A stretch of DNA of 26,412 bases, taken from IMG/VR virus record IMGVR_UViG_3300031673_000410, positions 1 through 26,412 of that record. One strand, 5' to 3'. Made by a program: the position numbers and the translations under genes. Shown here in pieces: positions 12,712-19,411 of this stretch (positions within the stretch are counted from its first letter, which is position 1; every line of letters begins with the position of its first letter). Source of the DNA: a virus. Under the pieces are notes generated by a model. That model was not told the DNA's origin. It searched no databases and saw only the letters and a list, made by a program, of their open reading frames with translations.

Positions 12712-12993
12712 GTGCCGTACATAGACCACGACAAAAGGCGTCCGATAGACGACGCGGCGACGAAGATGGCCGCCGAGATTCTGGCCATGCCGGAGAGGGA
12801 GAGGGACGGGGCCTTCAACTATGCCGTGACCCGCCTTGTCGTCAAGGTATTCGGCAGGGTGGGATACAGCAATTTCGTGCGGGTGGCCGGCGGCCTTGAC
12901 GAGGTCAAGGCGGAATACCGCAGGCGCATAGTCGCCCCATACGAGGACATGAAGAATGACCAGAACGGAGACGTATATGGCACCGAAATGTAG
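12712..12993 (+). CDS. DUF6899-like phage protein (93 aa), GTG start
   Basis: GTG 12712 follows AAGGAGACGACA. The product starts MPYIDHDKRRPIDD and ends with EYRRRIVAPYEDMKNDQNGDVY, with GAFNYAVTRLVVKVFG in the middle. This MPYI...NY(A)ITRL...Y(R)R...PYE..K...NGDVY pattern is that of a widespread small phage protein family, which I believe is DUF6899. No biochemical role is established for it. It is often found near nucleotide-metabolism or replication genes, as here. Confidence 0.65.
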   Translation: MPYIDHDKRRPIDDAATKMAAEILAMPERERDGAFNYAVTRLVVKVFGRVGYSNFVRVAGGLDEVKAEYRRRIVAPYEDMKNDQNGDVYGTEM

Positions 12994-13378
12994 AGAAGCA
13001 TTTTACATCGCCAGCAAGTGGGAGAACAAAGACAACGTGGCCAGACTGGCGGCCGAACTAGAGAAAATGGGCCACAGCATCAGCCACAAGTGGTTCGCGG
13101 TCGAGGCGGCCTATATGCAAGATGCCCCGATGCACGCCAGGCTAGACCTGCACGGAGTGCGAGACTGCACGACATTCGTAGCCCTGTTCGATGCGGACTT
13201 TTCGTTCCTGAATGCCTATGTCGAATTGGGCATGGCGCTGGCCCTGAGCAAGAAGGTGTTCATCGTCGGCCAGGCCGACAAGAACTGCCTGTTCACGCGG
13301 CTGGAGGAGCCTGACGCATTCATCGAGAGGTTCGACGGCGTCGACTCGTTCCTGGCATTCATGCGGAGCGGAAATTGA
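12977..13378 (+). CDS. Nucleoside 2-deoxyribosyltransferase-like protein
   Basis: ATG 12977 is chosen over ATG 12956 because CGGAG lies seven to eight bases upstream. The 133-residue protein has the family layout: a first strand FYIASKWENKDNVARLAAELEKMGHSISHKW (9-39), central acidic residues around 57-74 (RLDLHGVRDCTTFVALFDAD), and the catalytic-Glu helix AYVELGMALALSKKVFIVG (80-98, Glu83). Enzymes of this fold cleave or exchange the N-glycosidic bond of deoxynucleosides or deoxynucleotides, so it may salvage or remodel nucleotide pools for phage replication. The relation to TIR/NADase-like folds leaves other N-glycosidase substrates possible. Confidence 0.75.
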   Translation: MAPKCREAFYIASKWENKDNVARLAAELEKMGHSISHKWFAVEAAYMQDAPMHARLDLHGVRDCTTFVALFDADFSFLNAYVELGMALALSKKVFIVGQADKNCLFTRLEEPDAFIERFDGVDSFLAFMRSGN

Positions 13379-13710
13379 TGGCAAGCACCAAGGCCCGGAG
13401 CATGGTCAAGGCCATGACGTGGCGGGCGCTGTCCGTAGCAGTCACCACGGCATTCGTGTGGCTCGTCACCGGCAGCCGCAATACGGCGATGATTGTCATG
13501 ACGTTCGATATAGTGTTCATGACTGGCCTGTATTATGCGCATGAGCGAGCATGGAAAGCCATCATCTGGGGCAAGTACCCGACAGACTGGACCAAGTACG
13601 GCTGGGAAAGGAAAGCCGATGAAGGCATTCAAGTGCAGGGCGGAGAGGCGGAACCTGACGGCCTATGGCATGGTCGTAGAGAAGACGACAGGAGGCACCC
13701 TGTATTTTGA
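13378..13710 (+). CDS. DUF2061-type membrane protein
   Basis: ATG 13378 overlaps the upstream TGA. Residues 6-55 match DUF2061: RSMVKAMTWRALSVAVTTAFVWLVTGSRNTAMIVMTFDIVFMTGLYYAHERAW, two membrane helices with the characteristic K..TWR and YY.HER.W ends. The role of DUF2061 proteins is unknown. Beyond about residue 75 the frame continues through a region overlapped by another small frame (13619), and that tail (GIQVQGGEAEPDGLWHGRRED) looks uncharacteristic. The functional protein may be essentially the first 75 residues. Confidence 0.75.
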   Translation: MASTKARSMVKAMTWRALSVAVTTAFVWLVTGSRNTAMIVMTFDIVFMTGLYYAHERAWKAIIWGKYPTDWTKYGWERKADEGIQVQGGEAEPDGLWHGRREDDRRHPVF

Positions 13711-13834
13711 CGTGTATTGGAGATGGCACGCATGGCGAATAGGACTGCAGACCCGAAGATGCCGGGAAAGGACGCCGACCTGTTCAGGTGGGCAGACTTC
13801 TACCTCGGACTCGGCTGCTCCGTCATCCCGCTGA
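13619..13834 (+). CDS. Possible small overlapping gene
   Basis: ATG 13619 lies inside the DUF2061 gene's 3' end, with only GGAAAGG as a ribosome binding site. The first 40 residues (MKAFKCRAERRNLTAYGMVV..., then TLYFDVYWRWHAWRIG) use codons typical of this genome and look like a compact beta-rich peptide, whereas the remaining residues are read out of frame within the primase gene. Either a genuine short gene with an overlapping tail, or a chance frame. Confidence 0.3.
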   Translation: MKAFKCRAERRNLTAYGMVVEKTTGGTLYFDVYWRWHAWRIGLQTRRCRERTPTCSGGQTSTSDSAAPSSR

Positions 13835-15684
13835 GGGAAGGCAAGCTGCCGGCGGTCCAGTGGAAGGAGTTCCAGGAGCACAAGGCCGACCGCGGCCAGT
13901 TGATGAAATGGTTCGCCGGCGACACCGGCTGGGGAATGGCCATCGTGTGCGGCAAGGTGTCGGGCAATCTCGTCAGGATAGACTTCGACGAGCCGGCTGA
14001 CTATGTGGAACTCAAGTCAAAGATGCCCATTGCGCCCACGTTCAAGTCGCAGCGCAAGGGAGGCGGATACGGCATGCTCCTCAGGTCTACCGAGACGGTG
14101 CCGCTACTTCCGCAGAACACGTTCAAAGACTATCCGAAGCTAGAGGTCAGAGGCGAAGGCGGAATCACGGTCGTGCCGCCGACGCCGGGATACGAATGGC
14201 TAGGCCAGTTCACCACAATCAAGGAGACTGACGTTCCGGCCATGCTTACGAGGTTGTTCGGGTTCGACCTCTCAAAGAGAGGTATGCTCAGAGACGCAGT
14301 CGAGAGGACCGGCGGTAACGAACTGACCGCCCTGCTCAAAGACACAGAACAAGGGGAGCGTTCTAACAACCTCGTAAAGATTGCCGGAATGCTGCGGGCC
14401 AGAGGCATCGACCTGGAGACGGGCCTCGAGGTCATGGAGCACAACTTCGAGGAGCATTGGCCGCACGACGACATGACGTGGGGCGAGGCTCGCGACACGT
14501 TCGAGCGGGCCTGGAAGCGGTACGAGCATGAAGGCGTCCGCCTGACCGGCGGGGGCAAGCCCGGAGGCGCGGCATGGGCCGACGAGGAAGACGACGACGA
14601 GGTCGTGGTCCAGCGCCTGTCCGAGATTAAGAAGAAGACGGAAGAGGAGACTGTTCTGGTCGAGAAGGTCGTCTGCGCCGGCGAGATGGGAAACACGGTC
14701 ATCGCGGCCCCGGCCAAGGTCGGCAAGACCTCACTCTGCCTCGACATGTCGATAACGGCCAGCCGCGGAGACCTCGTCTGGGGCGGCCTTCGGGTCATGA
14801 AGGCGCTGAGGATAGCCTACATCGACCAGGAGCGCAAGGCAGGGCAGATACTCGAGAACAAGGACATAATGACGCAGGTCATCGGCGAACCCAACGACAA
14901 GAACCTCATAATCCTCACGCAGAAGTCGGGAGACTTCAACATCGGTCACCAGAAGACGCTTTCCCGCCTGTACAGCACCTTGAAAGACTTCAGGCCGGAC
15001 CTCATCATACTCGACGGGTGGGCCTGGTTCTGTCAAGACCCGAGCGACCCCGACAAGGTGAGGAAAGCGCTCAGCTGGCTGAAGAAGACGAGGCAGTCGC
15101 TCGATTGCGCCTCCATCATAATCCACCACTTCAAGAAGTCGCAGACGCAGTTCGGAACGAGCGGGGCCAACGGCGAGTTCATCGACATGCTCGACCAGAT
15201 AGGCGGCATGAAGAGGCTGTCGGACCAGGCCCACACGGCGCTGGTCTATGTGCCCATAAACAACTACGACACGTTCAATGTCCTGAGCGGCAGGACGAAC
15301 AAGCCCAGTTGGGACCCGCCGAAGACGGTCATCGACTATGACCACATGACCCTTACGCATAAGGTCATCACGGCCGAAGAAGGCAGGGAACTGTTCGACG
15401 CCGAGACCTACCGCAACCTGTGGGGCACGTCAAGCGCCGAGAGCCGGCAGGTCAAGGGCATGATAAACGTCATCAAGCTGAGGTTCGGCCTCAACCAGAG
15501 CGAGCTGGCCTCAAAGCTTGGCGTCACGCAGTCTGTCGTGTCGAAATGGTATTCGGGCCAGCAGAATCCGAGCAAGGAAATCATAAAGAAGCTGGAGGAG
15601 CTTTACGTGGCAGCCAAGCAGCGGCCGGCTAAAGCTGCCAAGATGCCGAGGCCGGCCAGGCAGACGAAAGGACTGGGAGACTAA
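13732..15684 (+). CDS. Prim-Pol/RecA-like replicative primase-helicase with C-terminal XRE HTH
   Basis: ATG 13732 is preferred (GGAG nine bases upstream) over TTG 13717 and ATG 13723. The 650-residue product has three modules. Residues 15-160: a bifunctional primase-polymerase (Prim-Pol) domain with the metal-binding IDFDE (83-87, Asp84/Asp86) and QRKGGGYG and EVRGEGGITVVPPT motifs. Residues 310-550: a RecA/RepA-like ATPase (AAA_25 type) with PAKVGKTS (327-334) and LIILDGW (424-430). Residues 577-610: a classic HTH (GLNQSELASKLGVTQSVVSKWYSG) like XRE/Cro repressors, then a basic tail. It should synthesise primers and unwind DNA at phage replication forks. The fused HTH may target it to an origin or regulate its gene. 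UDG-PolA follows. Confidence 0.85.
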   Translation: MANRTADPKMPGKDADLFRWADFYLGLGCSVIPLREGKLPAVQWKEFQEHKADRGQLMKWFAGDTGWGMAIVCGKVSGNLVRIDFDEPADYVELKSKMPIAPTFKSQRKGGGYGMLLRSTETVPLLPQNTFKDYPKLEVRGEGGITVVPPTPGYEWLGQFTTIKETDVPAMLTRLFGFDLSKRGMLRDAVERTGGNELTALLKDTEQGERSNNLVKIAGMLRARGIDLETGLEVMEHNFEEHWPHDDMTWGEARDTFERAWKRYEHEGVRLTGGGKPGGAAWADEEDDDEVVVQRLSEIKKKTEEETVLVEKVVCAGEMGNTVIAAPAKVGKTSLCLDMSITASRGDLVWGGLRVMKALRIAYIDQERKAGQILENKDIMTQVIGEPNDKNLIILTQKSGDFNIGHQKTLSRLYSTLKDFRPDLIILDGWAWFCQDPSDPDKVRKALSWLKKTRQSLDCASIIIHHFKKSQTQFGTSGANGEFIDMLDQIGGMKRLSDQAHTALVYVPINNYDTFNVLSGRTNKPSWDPPKTVIDYDHMTLTHKVITAEEGRELFDAETYRNLWGTSSAESRQVKGMINVIKLRFGLNQSELASKLGVTQSVVSKWYSGQQNPSKEIIKKLEELYVAAKQRPAKAAKMPRPARQTKGLGD

Positions 15685-15695
15685 TGGAGGCAGCA

Positions 15696-15911
15696 ATGGA
15701 ATGTCATGACGGCAAAATCAGGCGCCTGTCGCAGACGGTGTCAGACGCCAGGAAGAGGATAGAAGCGGCCGAATTGCAGACAGACAATACGGACGATGCA
15801 ATGGAATGCCACAAGGGCAAGACATGCGTTATCGAAAGTCGCATATTCTGTCAGGAGGGCTATTGCTCGGAATGCGAGATAGCCCGGAAAGCAGACGAGG
15901 TCCTGAGATGA
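15696..15911 (+). CDS. Small Cys/His protein with internal MECHxGK repeat
   Basis: ATG 15696 is chosen because GGAGG lies five bases upstream; ATG 15684, overlapping the primase stop, is an alternative giving four more residues. The 71-residue product begins MECHDGK and repeats MECHKGK at about residue 36, followed by TC, FC and YCSEC. This suggests metal binding by Cys/His residues duplicated within the protein. The stop overlaps the next ATG (ATGA). Function unknown. Confidence 0.55.
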   Translation: MECHDGKIRRLSQTVSDARKRIEAAELQTDNTDDAMECHKGKTCVIESRIFCQEGYCSECEIARKADEVLR

Positions 15912-16012
15912 AGAGGCTAATGGTCCTGTGGCCACTTTATGAATTGTGCGTGCTTGCGGTTTTCGTCGGCATTGTCTATGCGATGGCCCATTTCATGCAG
16001 AAGGCAGGATAG
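15908..16012 (+). CDS. Tiny single-span membrane protein (34 aa)
   Basis: ATG 15908 overlaps the upstream TGA as ATGA. The translation is MKRLMVLWPLYE, then a hydrophobic helix (about 12-28: LCVLAVFVGIVYAMAHF) and MQKAG: one membrane span with a short basic N-terminus. Translational coupling and position suggest a real microprotein, but nothing indicates its role. Confidence 0.5.
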   Translation: MKRLMVLWPLYELCVLAVFVGIVYAMAHFMQKAG

Positions 16013-16016
16013 GCCG

Positions 16017-18248
16017 ATGGCCGAGCGAATACTAAAGGATAAGCCGCATCCCGGAAAGCCGGGCCGCTATTGCGGCCAGTGCCTTTACAGGGATGAGCGC
16101 CTGGTCCGAGGCGGAGGTCCTGTCGGCGGCGTCGCGATATTCGGCGAGGGGCCTGGCCAGACCGACGCCAAGACGGGCCGATGCTATTCCGGCCTGACGG
16201 GCATCCGCCTGGAGAAGCAACTCGCGAAGGCCGGCATAGACATCAAGGCGTGCTGGCTGGACAATGTCGTCCAGTGCCACGTGCCGAAATCTAGGGCGCC
16301 GACAAAGACAGCCATGCGGTGCTGCAGGCCACTGCTGGAAGAGGTGCTCGCCAAGTGCCAGCCGCACACGGTCATCGCCCTCGGTTCGGCGGCGCTCGAG
16401 GCATTCTATCCGGGAGGCAAGGTCACGGAGTATCATGGCGCGAAGATTTGCGGCGACGGCTATTTCCTATTCCCGATGTTCAAGCCGGACGCGCAGGACG
16501 AGAATCCTGACTACCTTCGCGTCCTGGCAAGAGATTATATAGGCATGCCGAAAAGGGCGACCTTGGAGCCAATCCAGGGCGACTACACGCTGTCCAGGAG
16601 ATGGTTCACCGTCTCCAACGACAGATTCGCGATAGACACGGAGACCACCGGACTTGAGCTTGACTCGAAGCTAAAGGGAATATCGTTCTCCGACGAGCCG
16701 GGCACGGCCGTCTACATACCGGCCAGGTACGCCAGGCACGGGGTCACGTTCGAGGACAAGTGCGTCATGCAGAACGCCAAGTACGACCTCGGCATACTGC
16801 AGTCGAACGGTGTGGCGTCGATAGACTCATGGGCCAGCGTGGACGACACCATGCTGCTGGCGTACGTCATGGAGAAGAAGCCGCTGGGCCTCAAGACGCT
16901 GGCCGTGCAGGAACTGGCGCTGGAGATGACGCACTTCAGGGACGTGGCCGAAGGGGACAGCCTGGAGGGCGTCAGCGACGAGGACACGGTCGACTACGCA
17001 TGCGCCGACGCGGACGCCACGCTGAGGCTCTGGGAATGCCTTTGGAGGCAGGCCGTGCCGAGGGAGAGGCGGCTCTACGAGAAGATGGAGAAGCCGCTCC
17101 CGCCGATACTGGCCAAGATGGAGCTGGCCGGCGTCAATATCGACATACCGTACCTGCACAGGCTCGGGGCCGAGATAGACGAGGAGACGGGGCAGATAGA
17201 GGCCCACCTCGAGTACGAGTTCGGCCTGGACCCGCACTCGCTCGGCAAGCCGAAGAAGATGCAGGAGTTCATATACGGAACCCTCAAGCTGCCCATATCC
17301 GCCCTGACGGACCCGGACAACCCTTCCTGCAGCCGGCGGATACTGGAGCGCATAAGGGACAAGCATTCCGCCGTCGACCTCGTGCTGAGGCACAACGAGC
17401 TGGCGGCGCTCAAGAACAACTTCGTCACGGGACTCATCGACAAGACCCGCGACGGCAAGGCGCACCCGAAGTTCAACCAGGCGAGGGTGAAGACGGGCCG
17501 CATGTCGTCGAGCGGCCCCAACTTCCAGGGCCTGCCGAGCAGGCGGACCAGCGACTTCAGGCGGGCCATAGTCGCGCCTGAGGGCATGGTCGTGGCGGCG
17601 TTCGACAACTCGCAGATTGACCTCCGCTCGCTGGCCCACATCTCGCAGTGCCCGGTGATGAACGGAATTTTCGACAGGGGCGAGGACATGCACGCCGCCA
17701 CCTCGATGCTCATATACGGCGACCTCGAGGGCACGCACAGGTTCGAGGCGAAGGCGGCCAACTTCATGCCGGTGTACGGAGGCACAAAGTTCGGGCTGTC
17801 GCGCAGGACCGGCCTGCCGGAGGAGACCGCCCAGGAGTTCCTCGACAAGTGGTACGCCAAATACTACGGCGTGACGCAGTGGCTCGAGAGGCTACGGACG
17901 CAGGCGCTCCGCGACGGGTTTGTCGAGACGATATACGGGCGCAGGCTGCACATACCGGAGCTGTTCACGAGGACGCAGGCGCACGCCCTGAGGATAGCGC
18001 AGAACATGCCGATACAGGGCACCAGCGCCGACGTGATGAAGCTCCAGATGATAGCCGTCGCCGCGATAGCGATGCCGTTCGTCCAGATACACGACGAGCT
18101 TGCCTTCTACCTGCCCAAGGGCAAGGGGCTGAAGGCGACGCTCCGCGAGCTGAAGGCGGCAATGGAGGGCATCGAGTGCCCGTTCAGGCTGGTCGTGGAC
18201 GTCAAGGTCGGCCCGACGCTGGGCGACCTCGAGAAGATGGAGCTGTGA
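16017..18248 (+). CDS. Uracil-DNA glycosylase / DNA polymerase A fusion
   Basis: ATG 16017 gives a 743-residue protein; longer frames read through the membrane microprotein. Residues 1-175 are a family-4-like uracil-DNA glycosylase: CGQC (19-22), GEGPGQTD (43-50), NVVQC (83-87) and CC (102-103), giving four candidate FeS ligands, and ALGSAA (121-126). The usual HP(S/A) motif is KPD (156-158), so activity may be altered. Residues 200-345 are a 3'-5' exonuclease (Asp207-Glu209, Asn253-x3-Asp257, Tyr327-x3-Asp331). Residues 350-743 are a family A polymerase: motif A FDNSQIDLR (529-537), motif B R575-x3-K579-x3-F583-x2-YxG-like, motif C HDE (692-694). No 5' nuclease domain is present. It is the probable replicative polymerase with uracil surveillance built in. 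Confidence 0.92.
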   Translation: MAERILKDKPHPGKPGRYCGQCLYRDERLVRGGGPVGGVAIFGEGPGQTDAKTGRCYSGLTGIRLEKQLAKAGIDIKACWLDNVVQCHVPKSRAPTKTAMRCCRPLLEEVLAKCQPHTVIALGSAALEAFYPGGKVTEYHGAKICGDGYFLFPMFKPDAQDENPDYLRVLARDYIGMPKRATLEPIQGDYTLSRRWFTVSNDRFAIDTETTGLELDSKLKGISFSDEPGTAVYIPARYARHGVTFEDKCVMQNAKYDLGILQSNGVASIDSWASVDDTMLLAYVMEKKPLGLKTLAVQELALEMTHFRDVAEGDSLEGVSDEDTVDYACADADATLRLWECLWRQAVPRERRLYEKMEKPLPPILAKMELAGVNIDIPYLHRLGAEIDEETGQIEAHLEYEFGLDPHSLGKPKKMQEFIYGTLKLPISALTDPDNPSCSRRILERIRDKHSAVDLVLRHNELAALKNNFVTGLIDKTRDGKAHPKFNQARVKTGRMSSSGPNFQGLPSRRTSDFRRAIVAPEGMVVAAFDNSQIDLRSLAHISQCPVMNGIFDRGEDMHAATSMLIYGDLEGTHRFEAKAANFMPVYGGTKFGLSRRTGLPEETAQEFLDKWYAKYYGVTQWLERLRTQALRDGFVETIYGRRLHIPELFTRTQAHALRIAQNMPIQGTSADVMKLQMIAVAAIAMPFVQIHDELAFYLPKGKGLKATLRELKAAMEGIECPFRLVVDVKVGPTLGDLEKMEL

Positions 18249-18385
18249 GCAAGTGCTCAGGCATGGCCATGGTCGGACAGCAGTGCCCGAACGAGGCAAT
18301 GTGGCGCAACCAATATGGAGTCGAGGTGTGCGACCAACACAGGGCGCTACTCGACGCATTCACGTGGGAGAACAGACTAACCTGA
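18245..18385 (+). CDS. Tiny treble-clef-like zinc protein (46 aa), GTG start
   Basis: GTG 18245 overlaps the polymerase stop (GTGA) with GGAG just upstream. The 46 residues contain Cys4, Cys14 and Cys29-x2-His32 with the spacing C-x9-C-x14-C-x2-H (KCSGMAMVGQQCPNEAMW...YGVEVCDQH). Small treble-clef zinc fingers in phages often have this C...C...A......G...C..H form. Coupling to the polymerase gene suggests co-expression. Function unknown. Confidence 0.6.
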   Translation: MSKCSGMAMVGQQCPNEAMWRNQYGVEVCDQHRALLDAFTWENRLT

Positions 18386-18410
18386 AAATGGGAAGCGATA
18401 AGGAGAGAAG

Positions 18411-18590
18411 ATGAACAAGGCCACGTTCGACAGGATACTCAGGCGCGAGGGGCTGCGGAACCAGAGGCTGCTCGACGGCCTGTGGACGGACGTCCCGCCG
18501 GCCAGGCGGGCGGAGCTGGACGAGGCCACGCTGCTGATGGCGGTCGACAAGTCGGCCGAGAGGCAGGCGGGCCAGGCAAGGAAGAACTGA
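18411..18590 (+). CDS. Small charged helical protein (59 aa)
   Basis: ATG 18411 follows AAGGAGAGAAG. The translation is MNKATFDRILRREGLRNQRLLDGLWTDVP, followed by PARRAELDEATLLMAVDKSAERQAGQARKN: two amphipathic charged helices without cysteines. It is followed 13 bases later by the next gene with its own GGAGG. Codon use (AGG, CTG, GCC) matches neighbours. Function unknown. Confidence 0.55.
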   Translation: MNKATFDRILRREGLRNQRLLDGLWTDVPPARRAELDEATLLMAVDKSAERQAGQARKN

Positions 18591-18603
18591 AGGGAGGCAA
18601 GAC

Positions 18604-18822
18604 ATGGACGACAATCGAAGGAAGAGGCTGCACGAGACGCTGGTCAAGCCGGTGGGAGACTACACGCCGGAGGAGACGGAGTTCATCGACGCCATGATGA
18701 AGGGCAACCCTGTCAGGTTCGCCGAGGTGCTCGAGGACGAGGTCAGGGCGCTGAGGGCGACGGCCGACAGGCTGAGGGCCGGGAGCGACGCCGGAATAAC
18801 GGTCGGAATAACTCCGGAATAA
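18604..18822 (+). CDS. Small acidic protein (72 aa), paralogue of the product at 19061
   Basis: ATG 18604 follows GGGAGGCAAGAC. The central part, TLVKPVGDYTPEETEFIDAMM...NPVRFAEVLEDEVRALRATADRL, aligns with VLMKPVGEYTGDEDRLVRDTM...EPVAFADLLVECAADLRRRLEDL of the gene at 19061 over about 48 residues, so the two are duplicates. The core is (V/L)(V/M)KPVG(D/E)YT followed by two helices. The C-terminus (AGITVGITPE) is encoded by GGAATAA repeats described separately. I know no family with this core. Confidence 0.65.
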   Translation: MDDNRRKRLHETLVKPVGDYTPEETEFIDAMMKGNPVRFAEVLEDEVRALRATADRLRAGSDAGITVGITPE

Positions 18823-18829
18823 TATTCCG
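18793..18829 (+). repeat. Three GGAATAA repeats ending in a perfect palindrome
   Basis: GGAATAA occurs at 18793-18799, 18805-18811 and 18816-18822; the last is part of CGGAATA-A-TATTCCG (18815-18829), a perfect seven-base-pair inverted repeat over the stop codon of the upstream gene. No T-run follows. It may be a protein-binding array or mRNA-end hairpin ahead of the operator at 18862. Confidence 0.5.
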
Positions 18830-18854
18830 ACGCCGGCTTCAGAAAAGGCCTCTG

Positions 18855-18916
18855 TATAGAGTATACATATGTACTTATGACATATGGCAGGGAGCGCCTT
18901 CATCAACGAATGCTCC
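18855..18916 (+). promoter_or_regulatory. Operator-like palindrome (copy 2) and leader hairpin
   Basis: TATACATATGTACT (18862-18875) matches TGTACATATGTACA at 12 of 14 positions, keeping the TACATATGTA core. TATAGA (18855-18860), a possible -10 box, directly abuts it. Downstream, GGAGC (18891-18895) pairs with GCTCC (18912-18916) before the ribosome binding site. The element lies in the 113-base gap between the gene ending at 18822 and the one starting at 18936. Confidence 0.5.
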
Positions 18917-18935
18917 GTGCCGGGAAGGAGAGAAG

Positions 18936-19061
18936 ATGAACATGACGGTCGGTAAGGCATGCCCGAGGTGCGGAGGGCCGACATCGGCGCTGTACGACGA
19001 ACTACACGAGGTAGAGCGAGACATCAGCGCAGTCAAGCGACTCACCGGACAGGAGGACTGA
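18936..19061 (+). CDS. Tiny CxxC protein (41 aa)
   Basis: ATG 18936 follows GGAAGGAGAGAAG. The translation MNMTVGKACPRCGGPTSALYDELHEVERDISAVKRLTGQED has one zinc-knuckle-like CPRCGGPT (9-16) followed by a charged helix. Two such proteins could share a metal ion as a dimer. The stop overlaps the next start (TGATG), so the two are coupled. It lies just downstream of an operator-like palindrome. Confidence 0.55.
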   Translation: MNMTVGKACPRCGGPTSALYDELHEVERDISAVKRLTGQED

Positions 19062-19258
19062 TGGTCATTACACTGAAGGCAAGAGAGGCACTGAAGGGCG
19101 TCCTGATGAAGCCGGTGGGAGAGTACACCGGAGACGAGGACAGGCTGGTCAGGGACACGATGGCCAGGGAGCCGGTGGCGTTCGCCGACCTGCTGGTCGA
19201 GTGCGCCGCGGACCTGAGGCGGCGGCTGGAGGACCTGAAGGCCAAACAACTCAAGTGA
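19061..19258 (+). CDS. Small acidic protein (65 aa), paralogue of the product at 18604
   Basis: ATG 19061 overlaps the upstream TGA and has AGGAGG four bases away; the longer frame from 18959 is a shadow. The sequence MVITLKAREALKGVLMKPVGEYTGDEDRLVRDTMAREPVAFADLLVECAADLRRRLEDLKAKQLK shares the MKPVGEYT core and the two following helices with the product at 18604. The two copies are separated by an operator, a CxxC microprotein and repeats. Function unknown. Confidence 0.6.
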   Translation: MVITLKAREALKGVLMKPVGEYTGDEDRLVRDTMAREPVAFADLLVECAADLRRRLEDLKAKQLK

Positions 19259-19263
19259 GAGAA

Positions 19264-19300
19264 GTTGCGCCGGAAGGCCAAAAGCCTCGCAACAGTTGCG
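19264..19300 (+). promoter_or_regulatory. Three-part alternating inverted repeat, attenuator-like
   Basis: GTTGCG (19264-19269), CGCAAC (19288-19293) and GTTGCG (19295-19300) are arranged so that the middle element can pair with either flank. The first pairing also contains AGGC-CAAAA-GCCT (19275-19287). No T-tract follows. It sits between the gene ending at 19258 and the operator at 19334. Confidence 0.4.
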
Positions 19301-19325
19301 GGGGCCGTATTCAGAATGACCCCTC

Positions 19326-19347
19326 TATTATAGTGTACATATATACA
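19326..19347 (+). promoter_or_regulatory. Operator-like palindrome (copy 3) overlapping a -10 box
   Basis: TGTACATATATACA (19334-19347) matches the palindrome TGTACATATGTACA (2934) at 13 of 14 positions. TATTAT (19326-19331) or TATAGT (19329-19334) would be the -10 box, overlapping the operator's first base, so a bound protein would block transcription of the HTH gene at 19412. Confidence 0.55.
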
Positions 19348-19352
19348 TTGGC

Positions 19353-19398
19353 GCCTACGCCTCAGGCGGCGGGTACCGCCACTACAGAGTGCGTAGGC
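19353..19398 (+). promoter_or_regulatory. Nested hairpin leader of the HTH gene
   Basis: GCCTACGC (19353-19360) pairs perfectly with GCGTAGGC (19391-19398) and encloses GGCGG...CCGCC (19365-19380). GAGGAGG follows within two bases. The geometry is that of the leaders in the 4-7.4 kb region. Confidence 0.5.
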
Positions 19399-19411
19399 CG
19401 AGGAGGAATAG

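Noticed and set aside
16760-17738. Long open frames on both strands inside the polymerase gene
   Set aside because: The UDG, exonuclease and polymerase motifs all lie in the 16017 frame; the other frames are Arg/Gly/Ala-rich antisense or out-of-frame products of G+C-rich codons.
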